A stretch of 64,000 nt of DNA from Tamarix chinensis (lineage: Eukaryota > Streptophyta > Magnoliopsida > Caryophyllales > Tamaricaceae), in NCBI GenBank assembly GCA_030549775.1, contig CM060177.1:87143236-87207235 (forward strand), in the 5' to 3' direction. The notes under the pieces were generated by a model. The model worked only from the letters and a program-made list of their open reading frames with translations. It ran no database searches and was not told the DNA's origin. Below, one piece after another: positions 25,500-38,400 of this stretch (position 1 is its first letter; each line of letters begins with the position of its first letter). The position numbers and the translations under genes are program-made.

Positions 25500-26165
25500 A
25501 TACAAACCCAGAGTCTCATCATACAAAACCCTAAAATCAATCCACATAACTCAAAGATTCATTCATACCAAACCCCAGATTCAAACCATATAAAACCCAA
25601 AGATTCATCCATACCAAACTAAGTATCCATCCTTACCAAACCCTAAGTTCAAACCATATACAACCCAAAGATTCATTCACACAAAACCCTAAATTCAATC
25701 CATACCAACACAAAGATTCAAATCATATAAAACCCAAAGATTTTTCCACATAATACAATTGATTAGATTCTCCCCTTTCATAACCACAAATTAGATTCTA
25801 CCATACAAGACCATAAGTTAGATTCTTCCCCATAAAATCATAAATTAGAATCTCCCAAGCAAAACCATAAATTAGATTCTCCCAAACAAATCATAAATTA
25901 TATTCTCCCAATCAAATCATAAATTAAATTCTTCCATACAAACCATATATTAATTTCTCTCACATAAAATCATACCAAACCATAAATTAAACTTCCCCAT
26001 ATAAAACCATAAATTGGATTTTACCAGACAAATCATAAATTAGATTCTCCCAATTAAAATCATAAATTAGATTCTCCCAAACAAACAATAATTCGATTCT
26101 CCCATATAACATCATAGATTACATTATTCCAAATAAAACCATGCAGTAGATTATTCCTTATAAAT
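25500..26165. repeat. Tandem array of CATAAATTAGATTCTCCCA units, copy D
   Basis: About 24-30-base degenerate units; the earlier part carries ACCCAAAGATTCATCCATAC variants. It occupies the place held by the TTACCAAAATACCC array in subfamily A/C/E. Confidence 0.8.
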
Positions 26166-26619
26166 TCATAAAATTAGGTCAACTCACTTCCCTTAGTCAA
26201 CTTCTTTCCCCATCCTCCTTTTTCATCCTTTCTCCCACATAAAATCATATCAACATCCTCACATGCATGTCTTACAGGGTCATACACAAATAATACACAT
26301 GTCATACGAAAACATACTTCAACTCCACGTCATATCATCCACGTTATATCACATACAGAATGATCATAATAATACATAGGATACATAGCATGCGAAACAC
26401 ATAATGCCCATAAGCACATAAAAGGCCTTAGCACCCCTTACCTAAAACGACACCGGTCTTGGAGCACGTTCCTACGCCTCCTTAGGGCTTAGACCAAATA
26501 ATAACATATGAATAAAATAACCTTAACAAAATTCTAACTTTGCTAAAGACATAAAAATAATAGAGATATTATAAACCTTGATAATATAGGGTTAAAGACT
26601 TTACCCTAATAATAACAAT

Positions 26620-27180
26620 GATACTAATATAATAATATCAAAATTAATAAAGCTACTATCAATGAGAATATAAATAATAATAACAATAATAATAATAATA
26701 AAAATAAAAATATCATATAAGTTTTCAAATAACTAATGACTTACCATTTATTTAATATTAATAATAAAATTAATAACATATATAATAGTATTGAAATAAT
26801 AAAGATAATGATAATATTATTATTAATGGTTACAAGAACAGTATAAACAATAATACTAAAATAAATAAGTGCGAATGTTAATACAAAATTAGGGCCTAAG
26901 ATTTTCCAGAATAAATAATAAAACGATAATAATAATTATTCTAATAATTATAATATTAATAATAATAAGAAGAAGAAGAATGATAATAATCCCATAATAA
27001 TTCAATTAATAACTTAAAATTCAAAACTATCAATAATATTGTTTTATTACCACTCTCCACCCTGCAAGTACAATTCAGAATAAAATTTCTCATCAAATAA
27101 TAATAAAACATATTAAGAATATAAATATTAAGAATAATAATAATGGTAATTATATGCAAATAATTGAAATAAATTAAATC
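26620..27180. repeat. (TAA)n-rich simple-sequence region, copy D
   Basis: Interrupted runs of AATAATAAT over more than 500 bases. Copy F has the same feature at the same relative position. Confidence 0.8.
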
Positions 27181-27695
27181 AAGGCTTATAATAATATGTA
27201 AAATGGTTGAGAGGGTCTAGGGTTCAACCTTAAGCTGGTGGGGATAGGTGGCACCGGCGGTGGTTCACGGCGGCGGCGACGGTGGCCGGAAAAACAGAAG
27301 AAAAGAGGGAAAGATGGATGTTGGGAAAAAGATAGGGAGAATTGAGGTGATATAAGAGGTGTTTATTGTTTCCTAGGAGGAGAGGAACAAAATGATGGTG
27401 GTGGTGCAGCCAAAGGTGGCGGCGCACGGCGGTGGAAGGCGGTTTAAGGCTTCGGGGTCAAAATTCCGGCGAGAACGAGCATCCAACTTGGCACGGCTAT
27501 GGAGGCTCGTGCAAGAAGAATCGAGAGGTTATAATGGTTTAGTTAGTTAGAGGACGTTGCAGGGAAGCATTTGGCATGAAGCGGTGGCTCTGATGTTGGC
27601 CGAAGGTGGCGGAAGAGGCGTCTGAAGTTGGGGTGGCGGCAGCTCGGGCCGAGGGTTTCGGGGAAGAAAAGAAATCCAAAAGTCCTACCATTAGG

Positions 27696-27705
27696 CTATT
27701 TATAG
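27696..27705 (-). promoter_or_regulatory. TATA box inside LTR-like copy D
   Basis: CTATAAATAG on the - strand, about 1.04 kb from the CATTTCA end, within a GC-rich block. Position and context match the TATA boxes in copies B, F and G. Confidence 0.55.
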
Positions 27706-28744
27706 ATGTTGGAATGGATAAAGAGGAGCTGGAGGTCGACATGGAAGTGTTAAATGCAAGAATTTGGGCAGCCGGCGTCGGAAAACGGTCGGTCGACATT
27801 TGGGTTGGTTCGAAGGTTCGCGGGGCTGGGGAGAGGAAACGGGCGAGATTTAACGTCGAATAATTACGCCAATTTATTCCTGGAGTTAAGAGAAAGACAA
27901 TGAGACAAGAAATGGCCGGAGAAGCCATTGACGGGGTCGAAGCTTGCGTCGCAGCGACGGAGGAGGAAGGAGGAAGAAGGAAGAAGGAAGGGAGGCGGTC
28001 GGGTTGGCCGGGAAAAGAAAAGAAAAGGGGAAGAACCGGGCCGGTCGGGCGCTGGTCGAAGGATTCATTAATTTGAACGACGCGTTTAGATGGAAACCGA
28101 TCCAAAACGCAGCGCGGCACGGGGCGGAAGGAGGACTTGCGGCGCGGGCTTGGCCGAGGGAAAGAAAGAAGGGAAAAGATTGGGCCGCGGGAGAGGGCAG
28201 CCCAATCCGGGGAAAAAGAAGAGGAAAAAGAAAAAGAAGAAAAAGAAAGAAAAAGAAAAAGGAAAAAGGAAGAAAGAAAGAGAAAAAGGAAAAAGGAAAG
28301 GGGAAAAATAAGTAATTTAGGGTCAATTAAATTAATCTGAATATTTAGAATATTTAAAAATAATAATATTTAAATAAAATAATATTTAAATCCCTTTTTA
28401 GGCTAAATTAGGATTTTTAAAAGATTTTCCATAAATTCCATTTTAATTAGCAAAACACCCTAATTTTCTTCCATTAATTTATTTATAAAATTAACATTAA
28501 TTTGAAACTATTTTCTCCTCATTATTTTAAATAAAATAATTTATTTAAATAAATTCCCAAATTAAAATCCTTAATTAGCTCAAATACCCAAATTCCTCCT
28601 AATTAAAATACTTATAAATTTATTCTTGATTTTCCCTAATTAATTTCCTTTTTATTTTAATTAAAATAATTTATTTAATTAGTCTTTATGATAAAACCTC
28701 ATTTAAATATAATATTTAGAATTAGAAATTTTCGGGGCATTTCA

Positions 28745-30609
28745 ATTAGAAAACCTAAAAAACTTGGAGTAAAAAAAATACAAAAGGATAAATCAATAGA
28801 AAATTTTATCAAATAAATACAAAGAATAAATATGGACGAGGAGAAAGATACCCCAAAAGTTTTAAATAAACCTTGGGTATATGCTTAAATGGAGTTCAGA
28901 GCTAAGTGGAAGTTTTTTAGACTCCCTTATGTTTTAGAAAAAATAACATAAATATGGTTACGAGACTAGAATATCTATTTTATATAAACCAACAATTTTA
29001 AAATTTTAGAAATTGAGGCTTTAATCAATTTTCAATAAGGAAAAAAAAAGTTCTATAAACACTATTGTCAAAGAAAAGAATCTTGTACCAAAGAAAATCA
29101 GCAAGTCTCGAATAACCTAATAGAAATACAATCCACTCAAAATATCATCTAGAAAGGATATCAATATATACACCAAGGAGTAATAATGATTTAGGATAAT
29201 TAGACTTAGGAACTTTCATATTGATATAAATCTAACAAATGGAGCTATAATATATTTTTGTCCAAATTTTATGATGCATGTAGAAAGGATTTTCTAAATA
29301 TATTGATATTGGGATAAAAAAAATGGGATACAAAATTCAAAAGGGATTGAAAAATTTAATGAGAATAATAGGATTTATGGTAAAGTTATGTTCAAACAAC
29401 GAAAAAATTATAAGATAAACTCTTAAGGGTTTGGTCAAATCCTTACTACCAAGGGAATAAAAGCTATACCTGGAATCAAATATGATCCAAGGTAAATGCA
29501 ATGTTAAACTAGAACATACCAAGTTTCTGTAGAAATCATAGCTACAACCCTTAGGATAATATAGTATGTGAAAACCAAGACGGAAGTATGTCATTAAGAT
29601 TTCATAATTAGGGGTATGCTTGAATAAACTAGGATACAAACTCTATAAACTCTAAATAATGGAAGAATCAATAAAATTTTTTTACTAATAATATTCAAAT
29701 TAGAAAATATTTATGAACAATAGTTAAAAATATATAAATCTTTTCTTGAATAATATCCTTACCTCACCAAGCACAAGGCTAAAGAAAAGAGAAATAAGGT
29801 ATATCTCCTAGACAAACAAAGATTAGATAAAGCATATGTAGGAGACCTAATAATAGAATATCTCCATACCATATATGGTATAGAAAAAATATTAATTATC
29901 TTCAAAAGAAAAAAAAAAGATTACCTTTTTACAACATATGAGGAAGAAAGTTAAAAAATGAATAAGGGTATTACAATCAAAGAACTTAAACATATCGATA
30001 GAAAAAACATATAGAAGAGATAGATATTGAAGTTGAAAGGCTAATAGAATCCATCGGGTTAAATTATGAAAAAGCCTTAAATAAAATGAATGAAAAATAT
30101 ATAAACTAGATTTCAAGGGTTATGATTCTATGAATGAAAAAGAAATTTATAGGAAAACACCTAAAGAAAGAATGATGTCTTTACCATCAATACAAATAGA
30201 GGGGAAATCATCAACAACCTATCAAGATACCCCAATGTATGAAGAAACAACAATAAAACATCATTCATACAATCTAAGAAGACCTCATAGAGAATTTGTT
30301 AATACCTATATCCCATAAGGAGATTGTAAAGGAAAAGGAAAAATATATGTGTTTGATAATGTCATCCTACCACAAACACATAGGAATGGAACTATATTAA
30401 CAAGAACTAACCTAAACCCACAATATTGGCTTGAATCCATATATAGATGGGAGATAGATTGTTTAAGAGCATGGATAAATGACTATGAGCTAGAAATAGA
30501 TATGTTTGTTTATCTAGAAACAATTTTAGAAGATTCGGCGTTAAATGCCTATTATATAGTAAAAAAGGAAGATCTGGCAGGAGTTAAGGCAAGAAAGATT
30601 TTAGGAAGT
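28745..30609 (+). pseudogene. Viral ORF region, part 2, running into the capsid frame (degraded)
   Basis: Continues the integrant after copy D. Most of it is broken. At 30130-30609 two longer + strand pieces remain, separated by a stop around 30316-30318. The first has a basic SYNLRRPHREF motif; the second, from 30349, is an acidic stretch with PQYWLESIYRWEIDCLRAW and DMFVYLETILEDSALNAYY. The W-rich helical pattern is what I expect near the N-terminal part of a caulimovirid capsid region; this is family-level inference. It is interrupted at 30609 by copy E, and a near-duplicate of its last bases recurs at about 35631-35687. Confidence 0.5.
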
Positions 30610-31195
30610 TGTAACACCCCCAAAATTCACTACTAAAAAATTTTGTTTTATTTGAAAGAGTTAGTAGAGGCAAATTATAAAATCGTTCCAGTACTAAGTG
30701 CTAAGGCTAAAAATGTAAAACACAATTTACAACCCATATTTAAATCAGAGTAGCATATCAAATCATTTACAAGAATAAAATCCACCAGTGGTGGTTACAT
30801 TAACAATATTAACATTAAAACTAGGAATTTAAAAGAGAAGGAGAGAAACCCTAACTGTTCTGGATAATTCATTACTCTCTTTCCCATTGCCCACTTGAGT
30901 AACATCTGAAAAGACCTGCAAAGAACACGACCTATTGAATAGGTAGGGGCCCCACAAATGGAACCCTTTAGTACTATGGTACTAAGTAACCCTTTAATAC
31001 CACACTTAAAAACAGGCCCGCAATGCCACACATAATGTAAGCTATATACATATGTAATGAGAGGTGCATACATAACAATCACATATATAACAAGGTTGCC
31101 ACATATCAACGAGTTATATAGTATGATCGATACTTTTGGGCCTTAAGCCATTAGTCCATCATTATTCAATCATCTCTCTAATTATATCCAAGTGA

Positions 31196-31600
31196 GTGCG
31201 GGAACCCCACTATTATAGCCGGTGGACCAAAATACATACAGAGCAGAACGCTCCTGACCACTATTATTGCCGGTGGATCAGTCTCCAGGGCAGAATGCTC
31301 CTGGCCACTATTATTCGCCGGTAGACCGGTCTGGCCCCGAATCACAAGGTGTTCCACTATAAGTAATTAATATATTTCCATAATTTATTCACATCCAATA
31401 CTTGTTTTATTGAGCTCGGGACCCCCACTATTTTAGCTAGTGGACCGGGATATATATAATCATCATCCAGGGCAAAATGCTCCTGGGCCACTATTATATC
31501 TGGTGGACTGGTACTCAATATCACCTGCCAGGGCAACATGCTCTTAGGCCACTATTATAACCGGTGGATCGGTACTCAATATCATAATTCAACTGGGCCC
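31196..31600. repeat. Minisatellite with GGTGGACCGG core, copy E
   Basis: About six units of roughly 60-70 bases containing CCACTATTATAACCGGTGG and CAGGGCAACATGCTC-like tails. Reverse-complement relative of the repeat in copy C. Confidence 0.85.
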
Positions 31601-32279
31601 GGCTCATTAATCTTTCACTTTCGTAATTAGTGTTTTTCCTTTCTTTAATCAGCACAACAATTCTATTTATTTGCCTCGGACGAAGATCAAGAACCCGAGA
31701 CACAAAGGTACATCGGTCGCACCAGTGCATACAAGCCACTTAGTACCCTTCAACCACGAACCCAGGGACGCAAAGGTACCCTAGTCGTACTAGTGCATAA
31801 AGCTACTCAGTACCCTACCGACAAGGACACCTAATCTATAAGTATGCATACCCCCTAACTAGGTCCGTAGAGCTAGATATACTAAGATATAGGGCCTGGC
31901 TGGGGTACAAAGGCACACCAGCAAATACCAGAATAATCATGGGCTAAACCACATCTTTAGGGTAGCGACCCCTAAAGAGCCACCAATCCCGATCTCGAGG
32001 TCTTTCACTTTAAGTATTAGAGTCCTAATTAAAGTGATCACGAAAATCACAACAATATAATATTTATTCACTTTCAATCATTCTGTTATCATTAGTCATT
32101 TCTTATTCAAACGGTTATCCAAGATATCACAGAGAAACATTAAGGTCATCATAATCTCATCTAATTCTGAATTAGGATTTATTCTCGTGATACTTACTAT
32201 TTATCAAATACTCTTACCTTGCTAATTAGCATTATTTGAATCATACTATGAAATTCCACAATCACAACGACATGTTAGG

Positions 32280-33370
32280 TACAAATTACTTATTTACCCC
32301 TTACTTATATAATTGCTAAGTCATCCCTTCCTTACTTGACAAATTACCCTATTACCCTTTAGGTTGCATAATTACTAAATTATCCCTTACCCGGTTTAGG
32401 TTACCAAGTTATCTCCTACGTTTTTTAGATCACCATTCACCCCTCATAATTGCTACACTTATCATATTTCCCCTTTGGTTGGTTAGATTACCGAATTGCC
32501 CTTCTCTTTTGTTATATTTACTAAATCGTCCTTAAGTTGGGATAAATTATCAAATTACCCTTCTTCATTATCATGATTACCAATTTTTCCCTTTAGATGG
32601 TTAAATAATTACCAAATTGCCCTTCTCCATTATCATAATTACCGAATTACCCCTTTAGTTGGATAAATTACCAAATTGCCCTTATCCATTATCAAAATTA
32701 CCAAATTACCCTCTTGTTGGTTAAATTGCCAAATCACCCTTCTCCATTATGATAAATACCAATTTACCCCTCTCCATATTTATAATTATTAATTTACTCT
32801 TCTCCATCATTATAATTACCAATATACACTTCTCCATAATTGTAATTACCAATTTACCCATCTTCGTATTTATAATTATTAATTTACCCTTTTACTCGTA
32901 AATTACCGTTTTAGCCCCTTACCACCAAAATTACCATAATATCCTCTTATTTATAAAACTACCATTTTACCCCTTACATCCAAATTTACCATATTACCCT
33001 TTTGCTTGCAAATTACCATAATACCCTTTTACATCCAAAATTACTATTTTACCCCTTACTTCCAAAATTACCATTCTTACCCTTCTCTTCCAAAATTACC
33101 ATTTTACCTCTTCCAAATTTACCACTTTACCATTTTGCTTGCAAATTACCATAATACCCTTTTACATCCAAAATTACTATTTTACCCTTTTCTTTCGAAA
33201 TTACCAAAATACCCTTTTACTTATAAAATTACTGTTTTGCCCTTTTTCTTCCAGAATTACCAAAATGCTATTTTACTTACAAAAATTACCAATTTACCCT
33301 TTTACTTCAAAATTTCCTAAATACCCTTTTTAGTTATGAAATTATCACTTTACCCCTTTATTACGCCACT
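32280..33370. repeat. AT-rich tandem array TTACCAAAATACCCTTTTAC, copy E
   Basis: Over 1 kb of degenerate units. Two nearly identical segments of about 54 bases at 33001-33054 and 33136-33189 show recent local duplication inside the array. Confidence 0.85.
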
Positions 33371-35587
33371 TTTATGAATTTACCACCACTACATAAAATA
33401 CTAATATTAGTACTTCATTCTTATCATCTAACTCCACCAACTTGTCATTATTCCACATAATACTCATTAGCAAATACATATATTAGATTACATACTTACA
33501 TAAGCATATTACTGAAATACCCTTAGACTCACAATAATATTATTCATGCATTAATGACATAATACATCATAGACAAGCATTTAACATTTCCATCAATAAT
33601 CAAACTCCTTCCTTAAGTATCATCTCTACACATGGAACAAAATCTAGCATGCTTTTATTTTTATCAATCAATGAAAAAAACCACATATATCATACTAGGC
33701 AACACATAACATGCATAAAATTATACTAAAATCCCTAATGTGCTAGCATACGTTTTTCTATGTGTTTAAGTGGGGTTTAACGATTACCTTAATCCCGCAA
33801 AAATCGAACCTTACCAGTATTCCGGTTAAAGATTCAAGGCTTAATTAGCAACTCAACACCTAAAAATAGTATCAATAATTATTATATTAGAATTAGGAAA
33901 TTAAAAGGACAAAACTTTATAAAAACTTATTTAATAATAATACACTTTACTTAACTATTAATATACCTCAAGGATTTAAAAAAATAAATTCCAAATCAAT
34001 GTGGAGCTCACGCTGCATGAACAACGTGAGCCACATGCAGACTAAGGGGGGAGAAAAGGGTCGAAGGTGGTGAGGTAGAAGGGAGGGGGAGATGGTTCGG
34101 TTTGGGGTCTTTAGGCTAGGAAAGGAGGTAGATGGGGGAGGATTGGAGGCAAGGGAAGGGTGCAGGAGTGAAGAGGGGGTGTAGGTGGAGGCTGGGGATA
34201 GGTTGTTGGTGGCCAAGGGTGGGGGAGATGGCGATGGCGAGGCGGCAAAGGGGGCCGTCGGGGTGGACCGGGCTGAGAAGGAAGGAAAAGGGGAGAGAAA
34301 AATGGAGGGGGTGAGGGGGCTTGATTTGGCCAAAAAAGGAATGTGGGTGGTAGAGGAGGTTGCAGGGTGTAGATTGGTGGTTTGGGTGGTGGCAGATGTG
34401 GCTGGACGGCGGTGAACGGGGCGGTTGCAGGTGGCTTGCCGATAAGGGAGAAAAGTGGGGAGGAAAAGAAGAGGGGGAGAAGGGAGGAAGTGCAGGGGCT
34501 CGAGGGGGTGGTGTGATGGTTCAAGGTAGTAGCAGGTGGTGGCAGAAGGCGGAGCAGGGGGCCAGTGTGGCGGTGTAAGCGGCGGAGGGTGGCAGTGGTG
34601 CAAAAACCGGGAAAAATGGGAGGAGGAGAAAATGAGAGGAGGAGTTCGGGGAAGGAGAATAAGACTCGAAAATATGGGGCACGAAGGGCTGGTGAGAGTA
34701 AGAAAAAGGAGAGGGAGAGACAGGGGGAGTAGGTGGGCGGTCAGGGCTGTAGTAGGGTGGCAAGGGTGGTCGGTTAGTAGGGAGAGAGAAGGGAAGAAGA
34801 AGGAAACGAAAAGGACATGCGGGCCAGGGATGCAGGGGTTAGTTTGGTTCGAATTAGGAAAGAAAATGACGGGGGAGAGAGAGGGAGTAGCAGGGAGGCA
34901 GGTGGTGGTCCAGCATGACAGTTGTAGGTGCAGCCAGCGTGATTGAACATGGCAGAGGACGGTGGTCAAGTGTGGAAGAAGAAAGAAGGAAGGGGAGGGG
35001 GTGCGAGCGGGCGGACCGGCGTAGGAAAGAAGGATAGGCCGGTCCGGTCTAGAAAAAAAATAGAAAAGAGAGACGGGCTAGGCTGGGCTGTGTGCAGGAG
35101 AAGGAGAGGAGGGAAGGGAATGGGTCGGAGGCCCAGGCGTAGGGGGAGGAGGAAGCAGGCCGGGTGTGGGCGGCCTAAAGGAGGAGAAGAAAAGGAAAAA
35201 GAAAGAAAGGAGGAAAAAGGAGAAAAAGGAGAAGGGAAGAAAAAAAAGAAAAGGAAAATGGGAAAATGGGAGGACTTAAAATAATTTAATTTATAAAATA
35301 ATAGGATTTAATATTTTAAATAATAAATTTATTTAATAATTTAATTTAATATAATTAAATATATGGGCTTAAAAAGGATAATTTTAGTAAAATATTGGTT
35401 TGAAAAATTATTTAAATAAAATGAGTATGATAAAATAATAAAATATTTATTTTAATTTATTAAATATTCCTATCTAATTTTATATTATAAAAATCCATAA
35501 AATAATTAGACTATAAAATTTTAAAAGCTAATTTATTTCAAATAAAAGCTATTTATTAAATTATAGATTTTCTAAATTTTTGGGGGA

Positions 35588-35735
35588 TTACTAGATTGAT
35601 TAGAGAAATAGTAAAAAAGGAAGTAATCCTATTATATAGTAAAAAAGGAAGATTTGGTAGGAGTTAAGGAAAGAAAGATTTTAGGAAGCAATCCTTATAA
35701 TTTTACTAGATTGATTAGAGAAATAATATTAGGAA
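35588..35735 (+). repeat. Local duplication at the right junction of copy E
   Basis: TTACTAGATTGATTAGAGAA occurs at 35588-35607 and again at about 35702-35721. Between them lies TATATAGTAAAAAAGGAAGA plus GAGTTAAGG.AAGAAAGATT, a near copy of the sequence that ends at 30609 just left of copy E. Viral sequence is therefore present twice around the insertion. Confidence 0.7.
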
Positions 35736-36500
35736 TGAAACATAGTAAGAAGAGTGTAAGTTTTCAAAGCCAAAAATTATGAATTCTAGAACAAATAACA
35801 ATTAAAGATTAAGGGTAACATAATTGAATTTACCTATGATTAGTTTAGCCTAGCAAGAAAAGTGGGATTTCTCATGAATGAGAATATAATAAATAAATAC
35901 CTAACTAGGATATCTAGTCAATTAGGATATGAAATTAAAGAATCTTGGCATATTAAAAATAATCCAAAAGGATTAGGTATATGACCAAGAATTGTTTATA
36001 TCTTTGATTACCTTAAAAAGATGTGTAAAATATGCTCGAAAAATGAAATTAAAAAGCAAAGTTGGACATTTTGCAAAAGTTTTATAACACCTCAGGCTTA
36101 TGAAAGGCTTAGGAGGAAGAAAATTAATTAATTTAAATAAAAAAAGAGAAACAACCTTAAGGAGGAAAGTATCTTAAAAAAAAAACAAATAGGAAAAGGA
36201 AATACACATGCTTCATATGTGGATATCCTAATCACCTAGTAATAGATGTGTAAATCAAATTTAAAACCCATATAGGGAAAACTTAATAGATGGATTAGAA
36301 TAAAATGTGGTCAGTAGAGATTATGATGTCATATCCTTCTATTCTATAGAGGAAAGGGATTTGGAAATAGAATTTGTTGATCTAGTGCAAAATATGTATA
36401 ATTATATAAACTATTAGTTTATGTGAAATGAACGTGAACACCAATGAATTCATGGTGAAGGATTATTAAGCAAAAAATGTGATTGGTGTAAACTATATAC
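35735..36500 (+). pseudogene. Viral capsid-region remnant with CCHC finger
   Basis: Broken + strand frames leading to a basic stretch and, at 36209-36252, CFICGYPNHLVID followed by a misplaced cysteine codon, so the CX2CX4HX4C knuckle is incomplete in frame. This RNA-binding knuckle marks the C-terminal part of caulimovirid capsid proteins. Multiple stops precede it. Confidence 0.55.
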
Positions 36501-37600
36501 CGATATGGTTCATACATATAGATGTTTCATATGCAAGAATGAAATTTGTAGTGTTTTTTTTTATATTAAAAAATACTTTAATATAACAACAATGGTTAAA
36601 AAGCTTGTACAGATATTAGAAAGAGAAGAAATATCAAACCCACAAATAGAAATTGAAAAATTAAAAAATAGAATGACCATTTTGGCATATAAAATGGACT
36701 ACCCTATAACAGAAATAGTCTTTTGAGAAAAGTAAAGTAGTTTGATAAAAAAAAATAAAAAGTTACAGAAATAGATAATGATACAGAATTCAATAATAAT
36801 TTTAAAAGATTAAGAAGGGAATTTAATGAAGTACAAGAAGTATATTGCTTAACTTCAACAAATCCTCTAAATTCATTCTTAAATCTAAAATGTGTAATCC
36901 ACCATAATGATGAAACAAACATAGAAACTTTTTCTATAATAGATAATGGAAGCACAAAGAGTTCTATGCATAAAGCCTATTAAGAAGATCTTAGTGTATA
37001 TAAATCCCAAGAATGGAAGTTATGGCAATGTTAGTAGATGGCAGTACCCATGAAATTCTTAAATTAAATTAAATTAAATTATTAAATAACCTAAATGAAA
37101 AAAGAGAGAATACTTTATAATCTCCCAATGACCTAGGTAATAGAATTATCTACACATCCAAAATATTTTGAGTTGGTATTAAATTTTATAATATTGGATA
37201 ATTGTTCAATGCTAATAAGAAAAAACTTAGTGTCAATTTTCAAGAAGAATGCTACTATAGTCACTAAAAAAATTAGAGTATATACATGTTAAGTATGGTG
37301 GGATGTATAAATTTTCACAATTTTCACTTAAAGAAAAGAATATGATTACCCAATAAGAAGAATCCATAACAAATATCAAATCATTTGATAAAGAAATAAC
37401 TAAATATGAAATCTTTTAAAAGTTTATTAGAAAACAAACCTTTAGTAACAAATGAAAAGTTGAAAATAATAAACTATGACAAATAAAAAGTTGAAAACTA
37501 ATTCAAATAGATGAAAAAAAGGATAATAGGAGATGATTTTAACGCACATTTATAAAGACTTCTAATAAAAGATAAACTGGGAATTTAAAACCTAGGATTA
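36500..37600 (+). pseudogene. Viral protease region remnant
   Basis: A frame at 36505-36726 with a Cys-rich piece (CFICKNEIC) precedes a protease-like segment at about 36900-36990 that reads SIIDNGSTKSS, resembling the D-x-G-S/T active site of retropepsin-type proteases. The rest is broken by stops. It lies directly upstream of RT, as in the viral polyprotein. Confidence 0.5.
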
Positions 37601-38400
37601 AAAATAAAATGAAAATATATAGCTTATACCCCTCTAGATGAAGAGAAATTTAGTAAACAAATAAAATAACTACAAGATTAGGGCTTAATAAGAAATTTAG
37701 TAAGCTATCATAGGTCTCCTTCATTCATGGTATAAAACCATAGAGAACAAATAAGGAAAGGATAGGATGGTCATTAACTGTAAGTGACTAAAAAATAATA
37801 CACTTTTTTATGCTTATAAAATTCCCAATAAATATATTATTTTAAATAAAATATAAAACTAAAAATGGTTTAGTAAATTTGATAGTAAGTTAGGATATTA
37901 GCAAATCTTAATGGAAGAACAATTTATACCTTGGAGATACTTTGCCGACCCAAAAGGTGGACACTATTTTTGGATAGTAATGTCCTTTGAATGAAAAAAA
38001 TGTTCATACAATACTCCAGTGAATGAAGGATAAAATTTTTGGAGATTTAAAATTTTGACTAATATAGATAGATAGATGATATATTAGTTTTTTCAATAAT
38101 AAATGAAACACACTACCAACATCTTGAAATTGTTCTAAGAAATTTTTTAGAAACGAATTGGTAATTTATAAATAAAAAAAGGAATTTTTTAAAGAATATA
38201 TATACTTCCTTAGACATAATATTAGAAAGGTAACTATTGAGATGAAACCACATTTAGCAACAAGGGCTCTAGAATTTCCAGACAAATTAGAAGAAAAGAA
38301 ACTCCTTAAATAATTCTTAGGCCTAATAAATTATTCTAGAATGTATATTAAAAACCTTGGAAGGTTAAAAACACCTTTGTACCAAAAAAAGTGACGAAAA
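37600..38400 (+). pseudogene. Viral reverse transcriptase remnant
   Basis: Recognisable pieces in order: a PLDEEKF segment near 37630, a FADPKGGHYFWIVMSF segment near 37950-37995, the catalytic box area at 38060-38100, and a GLINYSRMYIKNLGRL thumb segment near 38310-38360. These are typical of Caulimoviridae RT. Stops and frameshifts separate all of them, and the catalytic box is disrupted by extra GATA repeats. Nonfunctional. Confidence 0.7.

Larger units (their letters stand above)
23982..28744 (+). mobile_element. Giant solo-LTR-like element, copy D (complete, 4763 bp)
   Basis: Starts TGTAACACCCCAAAATTCAC, ends TTTTCGGGGCATTTCA, and is flanked by the exact 5-bp duplication ATTAG (23977-23981 and 28745-28749) in viral sequence. 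It contains a conserved start block (ACTTAGTACCATACCGGTTC, GTACGCTACGTACTGAGTAA), the ACCGGT minisatellite (24655-25075), an array of CATAAATTAGATTCTCCCA units, (TAA)n-rich DNA, and a GC-rich purine-biased end block (27220-28310) with a TATA box on the - strand. No LTR pair, PBS or protein domain is visible inside, so it reads as a single giant LTR. Its end CATTTCA differs from the TTACA end of copies C and E and defines a second subfamily with copy F. Confidence 0.8.
30610..35591 (+). mobile_element. Giant solo-LTR-like element, copy E (4982 bp, right end rearranged)
   Basis: Starts TGTAACACCCCCAAAATTCAC and ends in TTTTTGGGGGATTAC, lacking the final A seen in copy C. The same parts as C appear in reverse: conserved block, ACCGGT minisatellite (31196-31600), a block matching 20830-21100 of C, AT-rich array (32280-33370), a purine-biased GC-rich block (34010-35275), and an AT-rich tail. 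There is no matching TSD: GAAGT on the left versus TAGAT on the right. The right flank is a partial duplication of the left flank, so this junction was rearranged. The 333-codon - strand frame at 33968-34969 is Pro/Ser/Leu low complexity and is not a gene. Confidence 0.78.

Noticed and set aside
25480..25760. AAACCCTA-like repeats suggesting an interstitial telomere
   Set aside because: Units are irregular and mixed with GATTCATCCATAC strings, with no run of perfect telomeric heptamers.
27539..28326. Open frames of 193, 146 and 123 codons in copy D
   Set aside because: Same compositional cause. No start context, domain or conservation with copy F.
33968..34969. 333-codon - strand open frame in copy E
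   Set aside because: Almost entirely Pro/Ser/Leu/Thr low complexity in a purine-biased block of an LTR-like element. Counterparts in copies A, C and D are not conserved as protein.
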